From Owenia fusiformis (taxonomy: Eukaryota; Annelida; Polychaeta; Sabellida; Oweniidae), in contig CAIIXF020000001.1 of assembly GCA_903813345.2 (NCBI GenBank), positions 41,447,366 to 41,511,365 on the forward strand: a stretch of DNA of 64,000 nt. The letters are read 5' to 3'. This document shows positions 38,801-50,800 of this stretch, piece after piece. The notes below the pieces were generated by a model. The model saw only the letters and a program-made list of their open reading frames with translations. It was not told where the DNA came from and made no database searches. The position numbers and the translations under genes were made by a program. The stretch's first letter is position 1, and each line of letters opens with the position of its first letter.

Positions 38801-41800
38801 TAAAGGAGCTAGATTTACATCTTCTCTCTGTGCCTCAGCTATTCGCTCCAAGGTCCATTCGGGTTTCAAGGAAACTGCCAAAACAACATCATCCAGAGTA
38901 TCATCTGCCTCTGTGGTAACACACTGTCCATTACAGTGACTGCACTGTTTACAGGGAACTCTGGACATCAAGTCTGCGTTCTGATGCTTCTCACCAGGGC
39001 GGTATTCCACCTCATACTGGAACTCTTGAAGACTCTGGATCCACCGAGCCAGCTGACCCTCGGGCTCCTTAAAGTTCACAAGCCATCTAAGTGAACTGTG
39101 ATCAGTCCTCAAGCGGAAACGCACACCATAGAGGTATTGTTTAAAATACTTGGTGTAATTCACTACCGCTAACAACTCTCTCCGCGTAACACAGTAATTC
39201 CTCTCCTGTCTGTTCAACCTCTTACTAGCATAATAGAGCACTTTTTCCTCCCCGTCTTGCTCTTGAGACAGGACAGCTCCAATAGCTTCTAGGCTGGCAT
39301 CGGTGTCTAGGATGTATGTACAGCCGTTTTGTGGATAACCCATGATAGGTGCAGTTACCAAACGCTGCTTGAGTTCATCCATCGCCTTCTGGCAATCATG
39401 GGTCCAAATGAAGACTGCATTCTTCTTCGTCAAGTCATGAAGTGGTCCAGCTATGTGGGCAAAATCTTTGATGTGACGGCGATAGTAGGATACCCCTCCC
39501 AGGAACTGACGTACCTGCTTCAATGTATTAGGAATGGGGTACTGCAGGATTTGCTCTACCTTTGCAGGATTGGGAGTAACTCCATCTCTTGAGACAATAT
39601 GTCCGAGGAACTCCACTTTTCTCCGGAACAAGGAGCACTTAGAGGGCTTCAACCTGAGTCCTGCTTCTCTGAATCTCCCAAATATCTCCTGCAGGCGCTC
39701 CACGGCAACTTCAAACTTGTCTGCATATGTAATGACGTCATCTAAGTAGACTAAGGAGGTCCGGAGAGTGAGTCCATGTAGCACCTTCTCCATCAGTCTT
39801 GAAAATGTAGAGGGAGCTCCTGTCAACCCAAACGGCATCACAACCCATTGATACTGCCCTCCTCGCACGGAGAATGCAGTCTTCTCCCTATCAGCTGGGT
39901 CCACCTCCAGTTGCCAATAACCAGAACAGAGATCCAGACTGGAGAAATAATCACAGGCTCCCATCAAATCAAGTGTCTCTGCTATGTTTGGTATCGGAAA
40001 GGCATCCTTCTTGGTTACACTGTTCAATTTCCGATAGTCGACACATAGGCGCCATGTCCCATCTTTCTTCTTAACAAGAACAATTGGGGAAGACCATGGG
40101 CTCTGGCTATCTTCAATCACGCCTCTCTTTAGAAGGTCTTGGATTTGGGAGTCAACTTCCTCCTGGCGTCCTGGGGCCAATCTCCTATAGGACTGCTTTA
40201 TCGGCTGAGCATCTCCAGTTGGTATACTGTGACGTGCCCAGGTTGTTCTTCCCAAATCTCCATCAGTAGCAGCAAACACATCTTGGTAAGAGTAAAGAAG
40301 TCTCTTCACTGCTTCCTTTTGGTGTTCCTGCAATCCTTCAGTGCTTCTCTGCATCAAATCTTGTAAATATTCTGGGAGCTTTATCTCCTGATGAACATCT
40401 GGTGCTCGACTCTCAAGAGCTGCTCCTCTCATCCCATCTTCTGTTTTCACATCCAGTATACATTGTTCATCTTCCATTACTCTACTGGGTAAAGGGTGGT
40501 CTAGAGACTCATCTCTCCACGTAACCTGGTTTACTCCTCTTGTCTGCTCTGGCATAGTATACACTCCATCTATGGAAGATGTAAAATGGCCTATCAGTCT
40601 TCCTTCTCCAACATATAAGGGTAGTGGTGAGTCATTCCACACTTCGGCAGAACTCAGGCCATTCTCTGTATGAATTAATCCACTCACCAATTCCAAGTCT
40701 CGTGTAGTCCATTTAGGAGCTTGTTCCAGCACTCCATCAATGTTAGAGTCTTCCGCTCCTTCTACTCTTAATGTCACCATTTGTTTAGAGAATGGGGGCA
40801 CTTCTACCCCTTCTGCTACAGTGCAGACAAGATAATCCTCTCTCCCACAAACAAGCACAGTTGGGTTACAGCTATCCTCCCTCTCGGTATCTGGAGTCGA
40901 GACTGCAGGCTCCTTGATAACTGTATCAGGTGCCATGATAGAAACTCCAGCAGTTCCTCTGGAATCAAGGAGTTTCCCAAGTCCAGGCAAACACTCGCTT
41001 GGCTGGTCATCATCTTCTACATCAGACTCAGGGACACACGTTACCTCATCTTCATCAGAATCTGTCAGGAGCACCTTTTCCTCTTGTTCCCTTTGTTTCT
41101 CACTTGTTTCCGGGGAAGGAGTCTGTGAACTTTCTAGCTTCCTAATACTGGATGGGGATGTCTCTCTCAACAGAGAGCTACTGCAACTCTGGACTTCTCC
41201 TTGAGTATTCGCCTCTAATGAGTCCTCCGGATCTTGGAAGTTCATCTGCAGGGAACCATATTTGATGTTGGCTTTACTAGCCATAAGATAATCTGTCCCC
41301 AAAATCCCATCCTGGCCAATCTCTGCAATTGTGATGTCAAGGGGAGTGATTCTTCCATCCAAATCTACTTCCAGGTTACATGATCCATATGATGCTAGTG
41401 GAGAGCCATCTGCTTGAAGCAACACATCTTTTGCTGATTTCAACTTTGGTCTATCTCTGTAGTAAATCCGATTGAAGCTATGCAAACTCATTAGAGAGAC
41501 CACAGCTCCGGTATCTATCAAGAATTCCATAGTTACTCCACAGATTTTCACCATGGCCACTACCTTTCCAACATTATCTGCTCTCTCAGGGTTTGTGACT
41601 TCTTGACCATTTCGATCAAGGAAATGAACGGGGTTGACTGTTGAGCTGCTATTGGCCTGAGAATGGTCATTACCCCGCTCTCTTCTTTTCTTGGGTCTCC
41701 GGCACTCAACTGCCATGTGTCCTGCCTCAGAGCAGTTAAAACAAATTATCAAGGGGCATCTCTTCACTGTATGCCCTTCTTCTCCACATTTCCTACAAAT

Positions 41801-44800
41801 GAAGGGTTCTCTCTTCTCTTTGGAGGCCTTTACAGCTCCTGCAATCTCCTTCAGTCCCTCCTGCATCCCCTTCTGGATTCCTTGCTGGAACTCCTTCATC
41901 ATCTTCAGGAGTTCGTCTCTTTGTGAGTCATCTGTTACGGCTGCAATGTGATGGTCCCGCTGTTTTGGCTTCAGGCCTTTCCGGATTCGCTCTGACTCCA
42001 AGTATGCCTCCTCCTTCTGAGCCTCTTCTATGGCCTGATCAAGAGACTTGGGGTCTCTTCGATGCACAGCTGCTCGGACCTCATCATCTGTTATGGCATT
42101 CTCATAACATTTCCTCGCCAACCTATCCTGAGAAGAGCGAGGCATCTCAGGATATGCAAGAGCAGCTAGTCTCCTTATGCTTTGACCGAGACTCTGTAAG
42201 GACTCCTTGGGCTTCCTCGTCCTGGTGTTTAGTTCAGCTTCATACATTGAAGCTTTTTCACCTGGTCCAAACCTTTTAGTGAGTGCTTCAAGCAGCTCAT
42301 CATAGGAGTGGCCTTGCTCCAGCTCTTGCACTACCTGCTGGGCATCTCCTCTCAACTGGTTCGTCAACTGTTGCCGCTTCTCCTCGTCACTCCAGCCATT
42401 ACAGTCGATGCAGTTCTGGAAGTACACCTTGTAATCAAGCCATGGTGTCTTCCCATCAAATAACTGGGTTGGCTTTATCTTAGTCTTCTTCTCGGTATTA
42501 GATGAGCTCAGTGCTTTCACCAACTGCTCATTGTTTGATTTGCACATTTGCATGGCCTGCTCAGCAAGAAGCAGGGCTCTATTGGTCTCTTCAGCTGCAG
42601 AATCTCTTGACTTCTCAACTAGTTTACCATGCACTCCTTCAGTGGTATCCTGGTCAGGGATAGTAGGAGCTGGTCTTCTCTCTGGGGACACTCCCACTGG
42701 TTGAGTTTCAGGTCTCTCTGCAGGTATAAACATTCGATCCTGTCTCCTTAAACTCCAAGGTTTGGACACGGGGAACATCCCCACAGGGGCCTCAGGGAGT
42801 CTAGGAACAGGACAACTCTTAGAGCCTCTCGCTTCCATCTCTTGATCATCAACAGGCATGGGACAATAGGAGGGCTGCTGTTGATGCTCTGCCCACTTAG
42901 CAGTCTCTGGCACATTCGACCTCTCTGGAGTCTTAATCTCTGGAAAGGAAATTCTACTCCTTGGTTCATCAGCATGTGTCCCTGGGATACGCTGCCATAT
43001 TTCCCTCTCTGGCATCTCTAGTCTAGGGGGCCTTTCCTCTCTCCAGGACTGCAATGGTTCTGGTAGGCGAGGTGGACCTCTCCTGGTTGCAGGCATTAGC
43101 AGCTGCTCCTGCCATCTCGCTGCAGAGAGTTGAGGATTCTCTTCATGAGTAATCAAACTCAACTTCCTTGTAGTCTCTCGTAGCTGTTTCTCAGCAACTC
43201 CCTCATTCATCATATCTGCCTCAATCTCTTTCTCCCTCAGGTCTGTGTGACTTCTTCTACGTGGAGTGGAACTTCGAGAGGAAGCAATTGAAGGTGCTAA
43301 ATTCACCAGGGTTTCATGTATCTGGCCCATCTGTCGTGTCAAGTCCAACTTCATCTCTTCTTGGCCTTGAGTCAATTTTTCTTCTTGATGATGAAGCTGC
43401 TGTCTCGTCTGAAAAGTCTGGGATACCAATTCATCTTTGATACCCAGAACGTCCTGCTTTAAAGACTCCACATCTTGTTCCACTTTGATGAGTTCAAGCT
43501 TGCTCTTCTTTTGAGCATATTCACTTGATGTGGGCTTCCTGGATACTCCCCGATCACTTTTGATCTCTGTGGAAGTAACAGGCAAGGGCTGGTCCTGTCT
43601 GCCTAGTACTCCAGTAGTACGAAATTTGGAGGGAGTAAACTCACTCTGCATCCTGGACTGCATCCTTGACTCTGACCAATACCCAGTACTGTCTTGGGCC
43701 CCTCTCGGCCATGGTCTCTGTTCAGGAAGATGCAAACATCTCTCTGCGCCACCCATGGCACCATACTTTTCTGGATCCAGAACCGAGTCCCTTGGCTCCA
43801 AAGGAAGAGTATCTTGGGTCTCCAGCTCCAGGTTTCTGGGGCCACCTTTAAAAACCACTGTGTCGTCTGGCTCCGGTGTCCTCCTGAGTGTCCTCCCCTT
43901 TGGGATACCCATTGGACTTCTCCCTGCCTCTGACATCTCCATGCTTCTCTCCATCTCTAGGAACAGTGAAAAATCCCACCGCTGCCACCAATGTCGCGCG
44001 CCAGACTCCCGCCGAGTACCTGTACTCCCTCGGAGAAGGTCTGGTGGCGATGATAAGGGATTCGGAGGTGTTTCTCATGGGCGCCGAGCTTGTTTGGTGC
44101 TTCGGCTGTCACTGAGCTAGGAGATGGAGAACACAGGAATATATAAAACAATCAATTACAGGATTTTAACAATCTATTCAACACTATAATTACTATCACA
44201 ATCAATTTCAAAATGTCCTCAAATGCCTTTATGGCCAGTTATACAATAATGTCTCTATATATAAGCATGAGTCGAAAAACACTCTGGCTCTGAGTTCGTC
44301 TGTCTCTACTCTACTCTGCCATACTCTGCTTTCTGCTCTGCTTGTCTGCTCTGCTCTCTGATATACTCGGCTCTGCTCTCTGCTATGCTCTGCTCTCTGC
44401 AATACTCTGCTCTGGAACTTGGTTCTACTCTAGCTGCTTCAGGAATCGCCTGACCTCACGATTAATCTCTGCTCACTTCTTCTCAGGATATACCTCTGTC
44501 TTGAACGAGATCCACACACTGGGAGTACCTTCAGCTCCGGGAATCGCCTCTTCTCAGTAGTAACCTCTACTCTTGAACGAGATCCACACACTGCTCGTAC
44601 CTCAGCCCCGGGAATCGCCTCGTCTCTGGAGTAACCTCTACTCAAAGAGTGCTCTCACTCTATGAGCTATAATGTCTCTTAGAAGGGGTCCAGGCTCCGG
44701 GAGTAACCTCTGCTCTCAGAGTCACCTCTTCTCAGGATATACCTCTCTACAACCTCTGCTCAATTCACTCTTGAGCTACACTGTCTCTTGGAAGGGGTCC

Positions 44801-47800
44801 AGGCTCCGGGAGTATCCTCTGCTCTTGGAGTCGTCACTTCTCAGGAGAAACCTCTGCTCTCCAACGAGATCCACACACTGGGAGTACCTCAGCTCCGGGA
44901 ATCGCCTCGTCTCAGGAGTAACCTCTGCTCTTGAACGAGATCCACACACTGCTAGTACCTCAGCCCCGGGAATCGCCTCGTCTCAGGAGTAACCTCTACT
45001 CAAAAAGTGCTCTCACTCAATGAGCTACACTGTCTCCAAAGAGTAACCTCTGCTCTCGGTGTCACCGCTTCGCAGGAGCAACCTCACTACAACCTCTGTA
45101 GAGAATAACAACTCTAGAATGTCGATCAAAGGATGAGATTAGACAGAGCTGTTATCTCTCGCCTTGGAGCACCTCAGTTCCGGTAATGTAACCTTGGCTC
45201 CGATGAGAGTAAACCTTCCTCAACATACAACCTTGGGTGAGAGTCAGATCGCCTCGACAAAGTAGGAGCATTTATAGCTTGGAGGGGTAATGACTAGGAG
45301 CCACCAATACTCAGAGCAGAATGACTCACGAATATCGATCAAAGAAATGAGATTAGACAGAGCCAAATAAACTCAGAGAATCTGGAGCTCAAAACTTCTC
45401 AAAATGACGTCACTTCCTTCAAAATCAAAGATGGCCGACCGCCGGGGATTGTGGGAACAAGAAAGCAAGATGGCGGACAGCTAATTACCCATTTTATGCC
45501 AACCTCAATCAAGAAAATGGCTAACTCACCAAAACACTGGCTGTTGTCTTGTATTTTCTTCAATAGTCGCACCAAATACAATCTGCATCTAACGATTACT
45601 GCAACTAATCCAATATATCCAAAATAATGCTCTAATAAGTCCACAGATTAAATAAAACACGCTTGCACATAAATAAATCCAAACTGACGAGGTCTTGTAT
45701 CTTCAAGATCTTAGTTTACTCTGATTCACGTGGTTAATTGCAAACAATAAAATCCAGACACCTCAAGTTGCATCATGGGAAAACTACAACTTAAGTTGGA
45801 GGGAAATTCAAATAAAAGAATCTGATTTGCTGATCACCGGTTGCTGGGTACTTAATTATTCTAATTTATTCCACTACAGTCTGCTGATCCTGTAAACATC
45901 CCAGTGCTTACGTGACATTCTGCATGTACACATTTGAGCCATTTAACTCTCTGAAAGAGTCGACTGACTCCAAATATAAAAGTACAAAATTAAACAAAAA
46001 ATGAAAATCACAATTTTGTCACAATATAATCATTCAAACAATTTTGATTAAACTGTTTATTGAATAATATATTGGGTGTCCCAAAAAATTGAAATGCTTT
46101 CTTAGTAAGTTCTATAAATATAAAAGAGTTCGGTCACATACATGTATTATGCAAGTATTCTCAAATTAAAAACATCATCCCAAAATATTCAATATATCAA
46201 TTGAAAAGTCACTTATGTCTGAAATAAGCTAGTTTTTCCAAGCAGAAACTCGTGTGTATTTTTCAATCACATCCAATGACATAATTATTCCTTCCTTTAA
46301 TGTATGTTGGATGTAGTGCATTTTTGTTCATAAGTATATTTACAGTAACATGTCTTTATCTCTTGCCCTTACAGCAGTACCTCATCATTTATCCCTTAAA
46401 GGCATATTTTATCCAATCAAACTGAAATTTTGGACAGAACATATTTTAGAAAAAGACAACAATGAAACAAATTAATATACTTGACACACACAAGCTGTTC
46501 GAGATTAAAACTGAATGACAGATGCTATCACCTGATAGCCTCCACAATTGTTATGGAGGTATCATTGTTCAGCTCTGATATTGGATTTTTGAAATGCAGT
46601 TTTAAGTTTCATTTCACACATAATATCAGGCCTGTCAACTGTCCCGCAATTTGCGTATTTGTCACGCATTTGCTGAAGAATTTGAAGTCACGCCAGTTAT
46701 TTTTGCGTGACAGAAAATGTCACGCAAATACGCATTTTACCTGGTAATTGTCAAGCAAAAATGTTTCTGTAGAAAAATTTCCAAAAAAGATCGTCTACAC
46801 AGAAAAAATACGAACGCCGGAAAAAAATGTACGCATTTAGTTCAGTCTTTTCACGCGAATTACGTATATGTCACGCATTCCGTTCGAAATTTTTGCGTAC
46901 CTATTTGAGTCAACGATTGTTTAGAAAATACTTGTCAAAAAGCGGGTCAAAAGCTATTCATTTTTGGGACACCCGATGTATATACGTTGAATAATGTGAT
47001 ACTACAGGAATGGAAGCAAGTCCAACAAAATATGAGTCGAAGGGCAGAGTATGTGTGGAACAAGCAACAGTTTGAAGCAGTAAATCCACAGAATGTTGAT
47101 TACTTATTAGGTAAGGAAGGGTATAGAATGCCAATACTTTTAGACAGTTGATTGCTTATTAGGGTAAGAGTATGTTTAGATGAACAATATTAATTATGCG
47201 ATAGATACATTGACTGTTGATACTTATTCTAAAGAAGTGTATGTCTGGTGCCGAGGACAGAATCATTAGCAAGTTATATTACAGATATTATTCACAAAAC
47301 TTACTGTTAAATATGCATTAGATATGTTTTTAAACAAATACAATAACCTAGATGTAGTAAGTAGGTCGTTGCCAGTTGACAATTACCCAAATGCGAGTAG
47401 GTAGTTACCATTTTCACCACCAGGTGGCTGATTCGGGTCAATTAACATGGCAGGTATATAAGAAAGTTCCCTTAAACTTGAATATTATCAATTTAGGTGG
47501 CTCAATTTTCATATAACCCTTATGTGTCTGATACTTATACTAATGAAAATATGTCCAGTAAAGCAAAATATAATCTATCCACTAAAAGAAAAGATGTTTC
47601 ATTTTTTGTGATTTTATAGCATGTGGTCTATGGGGAATCTCCCCGAGCTAGAAGTCACATTTTCGAAGAAAATTAATTTTTCAAAGTTGATAAACACTTT
47701 TTAAAACCACATTTCTAGATGTAATTTTACATGTAGATTTCAAATATGATATTACTTTGACTGAATTTTGAATTTTTAATGACGTAAATCAAGATTATTT

Positions 47801-50800
47801 CTACTCGCATCTGGGTTATTATACAAATTAAAATATGTGAAGTTAAAGAAAATATTATCTGTCCAATACAAGAAAAGATTTTCACTTTTTGGGATTGATG
47901 AAATCTCCCTAACCTAGAAGTTTCATTTCCATGTAAAAGTAAATTTTAAAACCACATTTGAAGATGTAATTTTTCATGTAGATTTCAAAATGTGATATAA
48001 CCTTGACTGAATTTCGAATATTTTAATGACGTGAATGCATCTAGTCTATTAAAGTAATATTGAATACACATATCTGTTTTGATGGGTAGAGAAACAATAA
48101 ATTCTCTGAATCATGATTTGCCTCACCTCATAAGGTATAATTCTTCAATTCCCATGTTTTATCATTTTTTCAGGAATGTTTGCTCCTGTCCATCTTGACT
48201 TTGAACTGGATCGGGAGGAGACAATGTCGCAACCATCTCTCAAAGACCTCACTGCTAAAGCTTTGGACATATTGAAGAAAGATAACAAAGGCTACTTCTT
48301 AATGGTGGAAGGTATGGCAATTGTACAGTGGTAAACATACATATAGTGATATTTTAGGCCTACATTTTATAACGAGGTCTATTGAAGTAAGATGAGCATA
48401 TCAATATGTAAAGTACAATGTATAAGGTTTGAGAGCTCTAAAAATGATGATGAAAAAATCCATAATCCTCTGATAAACCATATGCCTTATTTCAAAATGA
48501 TTTCATTTAATGTGAAAGAAACAAATGTACAAGTGAGTACTGTTGAGATATTTGTTTACAATTGAAATGAATATATTTGTATGTTTATAATAGGTGGGAG
48601 AATAGACCATGCTCATCACAGTGGAAATGCAAAGCGCTCATTGGCTGATGGAGCCATGTTTGATGAGGCGATTGGTTATGCAAAGGACAATACTGACCAA
48701 TCGGATACCCTTATCATAGTCACTGCTGATCACTCACATACATTCACCATTGGGGGTTACCCATCCAGAGGAAATGATTTATTTGGTAAGATTTGCGAAT
48801 GTACCTCTAAGACCAAAATTTAAAACTTGTTTGTTTCATTGAAATATGGGAAAAAATATATCCATGATCAAGCATATGACATTTTTATGTCACCATCACA
48901 AGTGGTGACATTTTGTAAAAGTCTTTTTCGGTCTTTGGTGGTTGGTGTTTGTTATAAAATTTTGCATAACACTACATAACACACATCCTAATTTTATTTA
49001 ATGTATCCTACACATGTACACATCCTAATTTTGTTTTATGTATTGTAAAATGCATTTTACATGATTATACTCATTGAAACCAATTAATATTGTACAGGGT
49101 GAGCCAAGAAAATGTAACCCAAACAAATGTTAATAACTCATTAAAGAAATGGTTTAGTTGTTACAATTTTATGAAAATGTTTTTAAAAAAGACTGTTGTT
49201 CAGTATTTCCTAACTTAATAAGCTAACTACTGTCGTTAAAATGATGATAAATTCAAACATTTGAAAAACAAATCAGGTTGATAACGTTTACAATGACCCA
49301 AAGGCTGTGAATAAGGACTCAAAGACATCAAAGCAAGATTTCTGTGCATGGTTCAGGAAAACAATTCATTATTTATAAAAGGTCATCCTATAAATAAAAC
49401 TTTATTTGTCAGATCCTGAGTACAAATGTTTTCAAATCCTTATTACACAACCTGAACTGATTGGCAAGCAGACACACAAATCAGTTATAAAAAAAGTGAA
49501 GCGCTTGATGGATAATTTTTTGTTTAAGCTCTTGTGGACAACTATACTTCAAACAAATATCCTACAGATGATATGCCATACACTTCCCTGGCCTATGCAA
49601 ATGGACCTGGGTATGGGTTGAATCACACAACTGGCATGAGACAAGACCTCACCAATATCGACACGAGTGAGTATACTGACACAGATGAGTACAGTTAAGA
49701 TTACTCCCTACGTTAAATAACTGGAAGACAAAACCTCAACAGTATTGACACAAATGTCAACAGTTTGAATTACTAGTACTCCCGAAGTCAAACAATTAGA
49801 ATGAGACAAAACCTAACCCATATTTATACAACTGAGTAAAGTATAGATTAATTATTTAAGTTAAACAATTAAAATGAGACAAAGCCTCCCGACACCAATA
49901 TTGACAAAGGTGACAACAATACAGAATGGGTTTTCGTAAAACACCGACCGCCGACCACCGACCACCGACCAGTCACTCTCCACAGTTGGGTACATGTGGT
50001 CGGTGGTCGGCTGACGGTCTTTTACATAAGGATGAAAAAATGCAAAATTAGAAGTAAAACTAAAACTGGGAATCCAATGACTATAGTACCTTTACTAGGT
50101 CGTGATTTAAAAACGTATAATTATCATTTCAAATCACGATGAAAACGTTACATCGTCGTGGTGTGTAATGTCATATTTTTAAGTGATGTTTCAGTTGTTA
50201 GAAGACCAATTTCATCCTGGTTAGTCACTTTGGAAAAAAACGCACGTAACATTGCATTAAGTTCATTCTTCATTCATATGAAACATGATAAACGCAATAA
50301 CAAAAACACACAAACATCGTCGATGTTGACGTCGTAACGTTATGTTTGATTTCTCAGTTGTTAAACGTCAACTGGTAAAAACTACATTTGATATGACAAA
50401 AAAAAGCTTTCTAATGGTGTACTGAAATGGTAAGTCACTTTTAATCCCGATAAGAGAACGCATGTAACATTATATCATGTTCAGTATTCAGTAGGCTATG
50501 ACGATAACAAATCATTTTTGTTTCGAAATTGTTAAATTTCAGTAAAAAATTAGGATAGATTCCCGTAGAAACGATAGGTTGGTTAATGATAGGTTAGGAC
50601 CTAAGGCAGGACAATTAATTGAGAGGAGACGGTCATGACCAATTTGTTTGATTGCCATTCGTTGCAAGGTACAAAATCAGTAAAAAATGTTGCCTAGTCC
50701 AACGATTGACATTCAAAATCAAATTATTAATATTCTAAGGCTATACAAATATGTTCGGTCTTTTACATGATATGGTCGGTCTTTTACACATTTTCTTCAA

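Larger units (their letters stand above)
34921..46023 (-). mobile_element. Ty3/Gypsy LTR retrotransposon, looks whole, very young
   Basis: An 11.1 kb element lies antisense in intron 5 of ALP-2. It has two 2032-bp LTRs with TG...CA ends, a 4-bp ATAT target duplication at 34917-34920 and 46024-46027, a tRNA-Leu primer site, a polypurine tract, and one long gag-pol frame. The pol order (protease, reverse transcriptase, RNase H, integrase) places it in Ty3/Gypsy (Metaviridae). The LTRs differ at about two sites in what I compared, so the insertion is evolutionarily very recent. I saw no sign of breakage at this resolution. Confidence 0.95.

Noticed and set aside
37227-44120. Many plus-strand frames of 60-196 codons
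   Set aside because: They are shadows of the 2267-codon minus-strand gag-pol frame.
49406-49621. Alternative longer exon 9 of ALP-2 starting after the CAG at 49412
   Set aside because: It reads the conserved [13 protein letters not shown] segment in the wrong frame; the AAG acceptor at 49527-49528 gives the same 138-nt exon as ALP-1.
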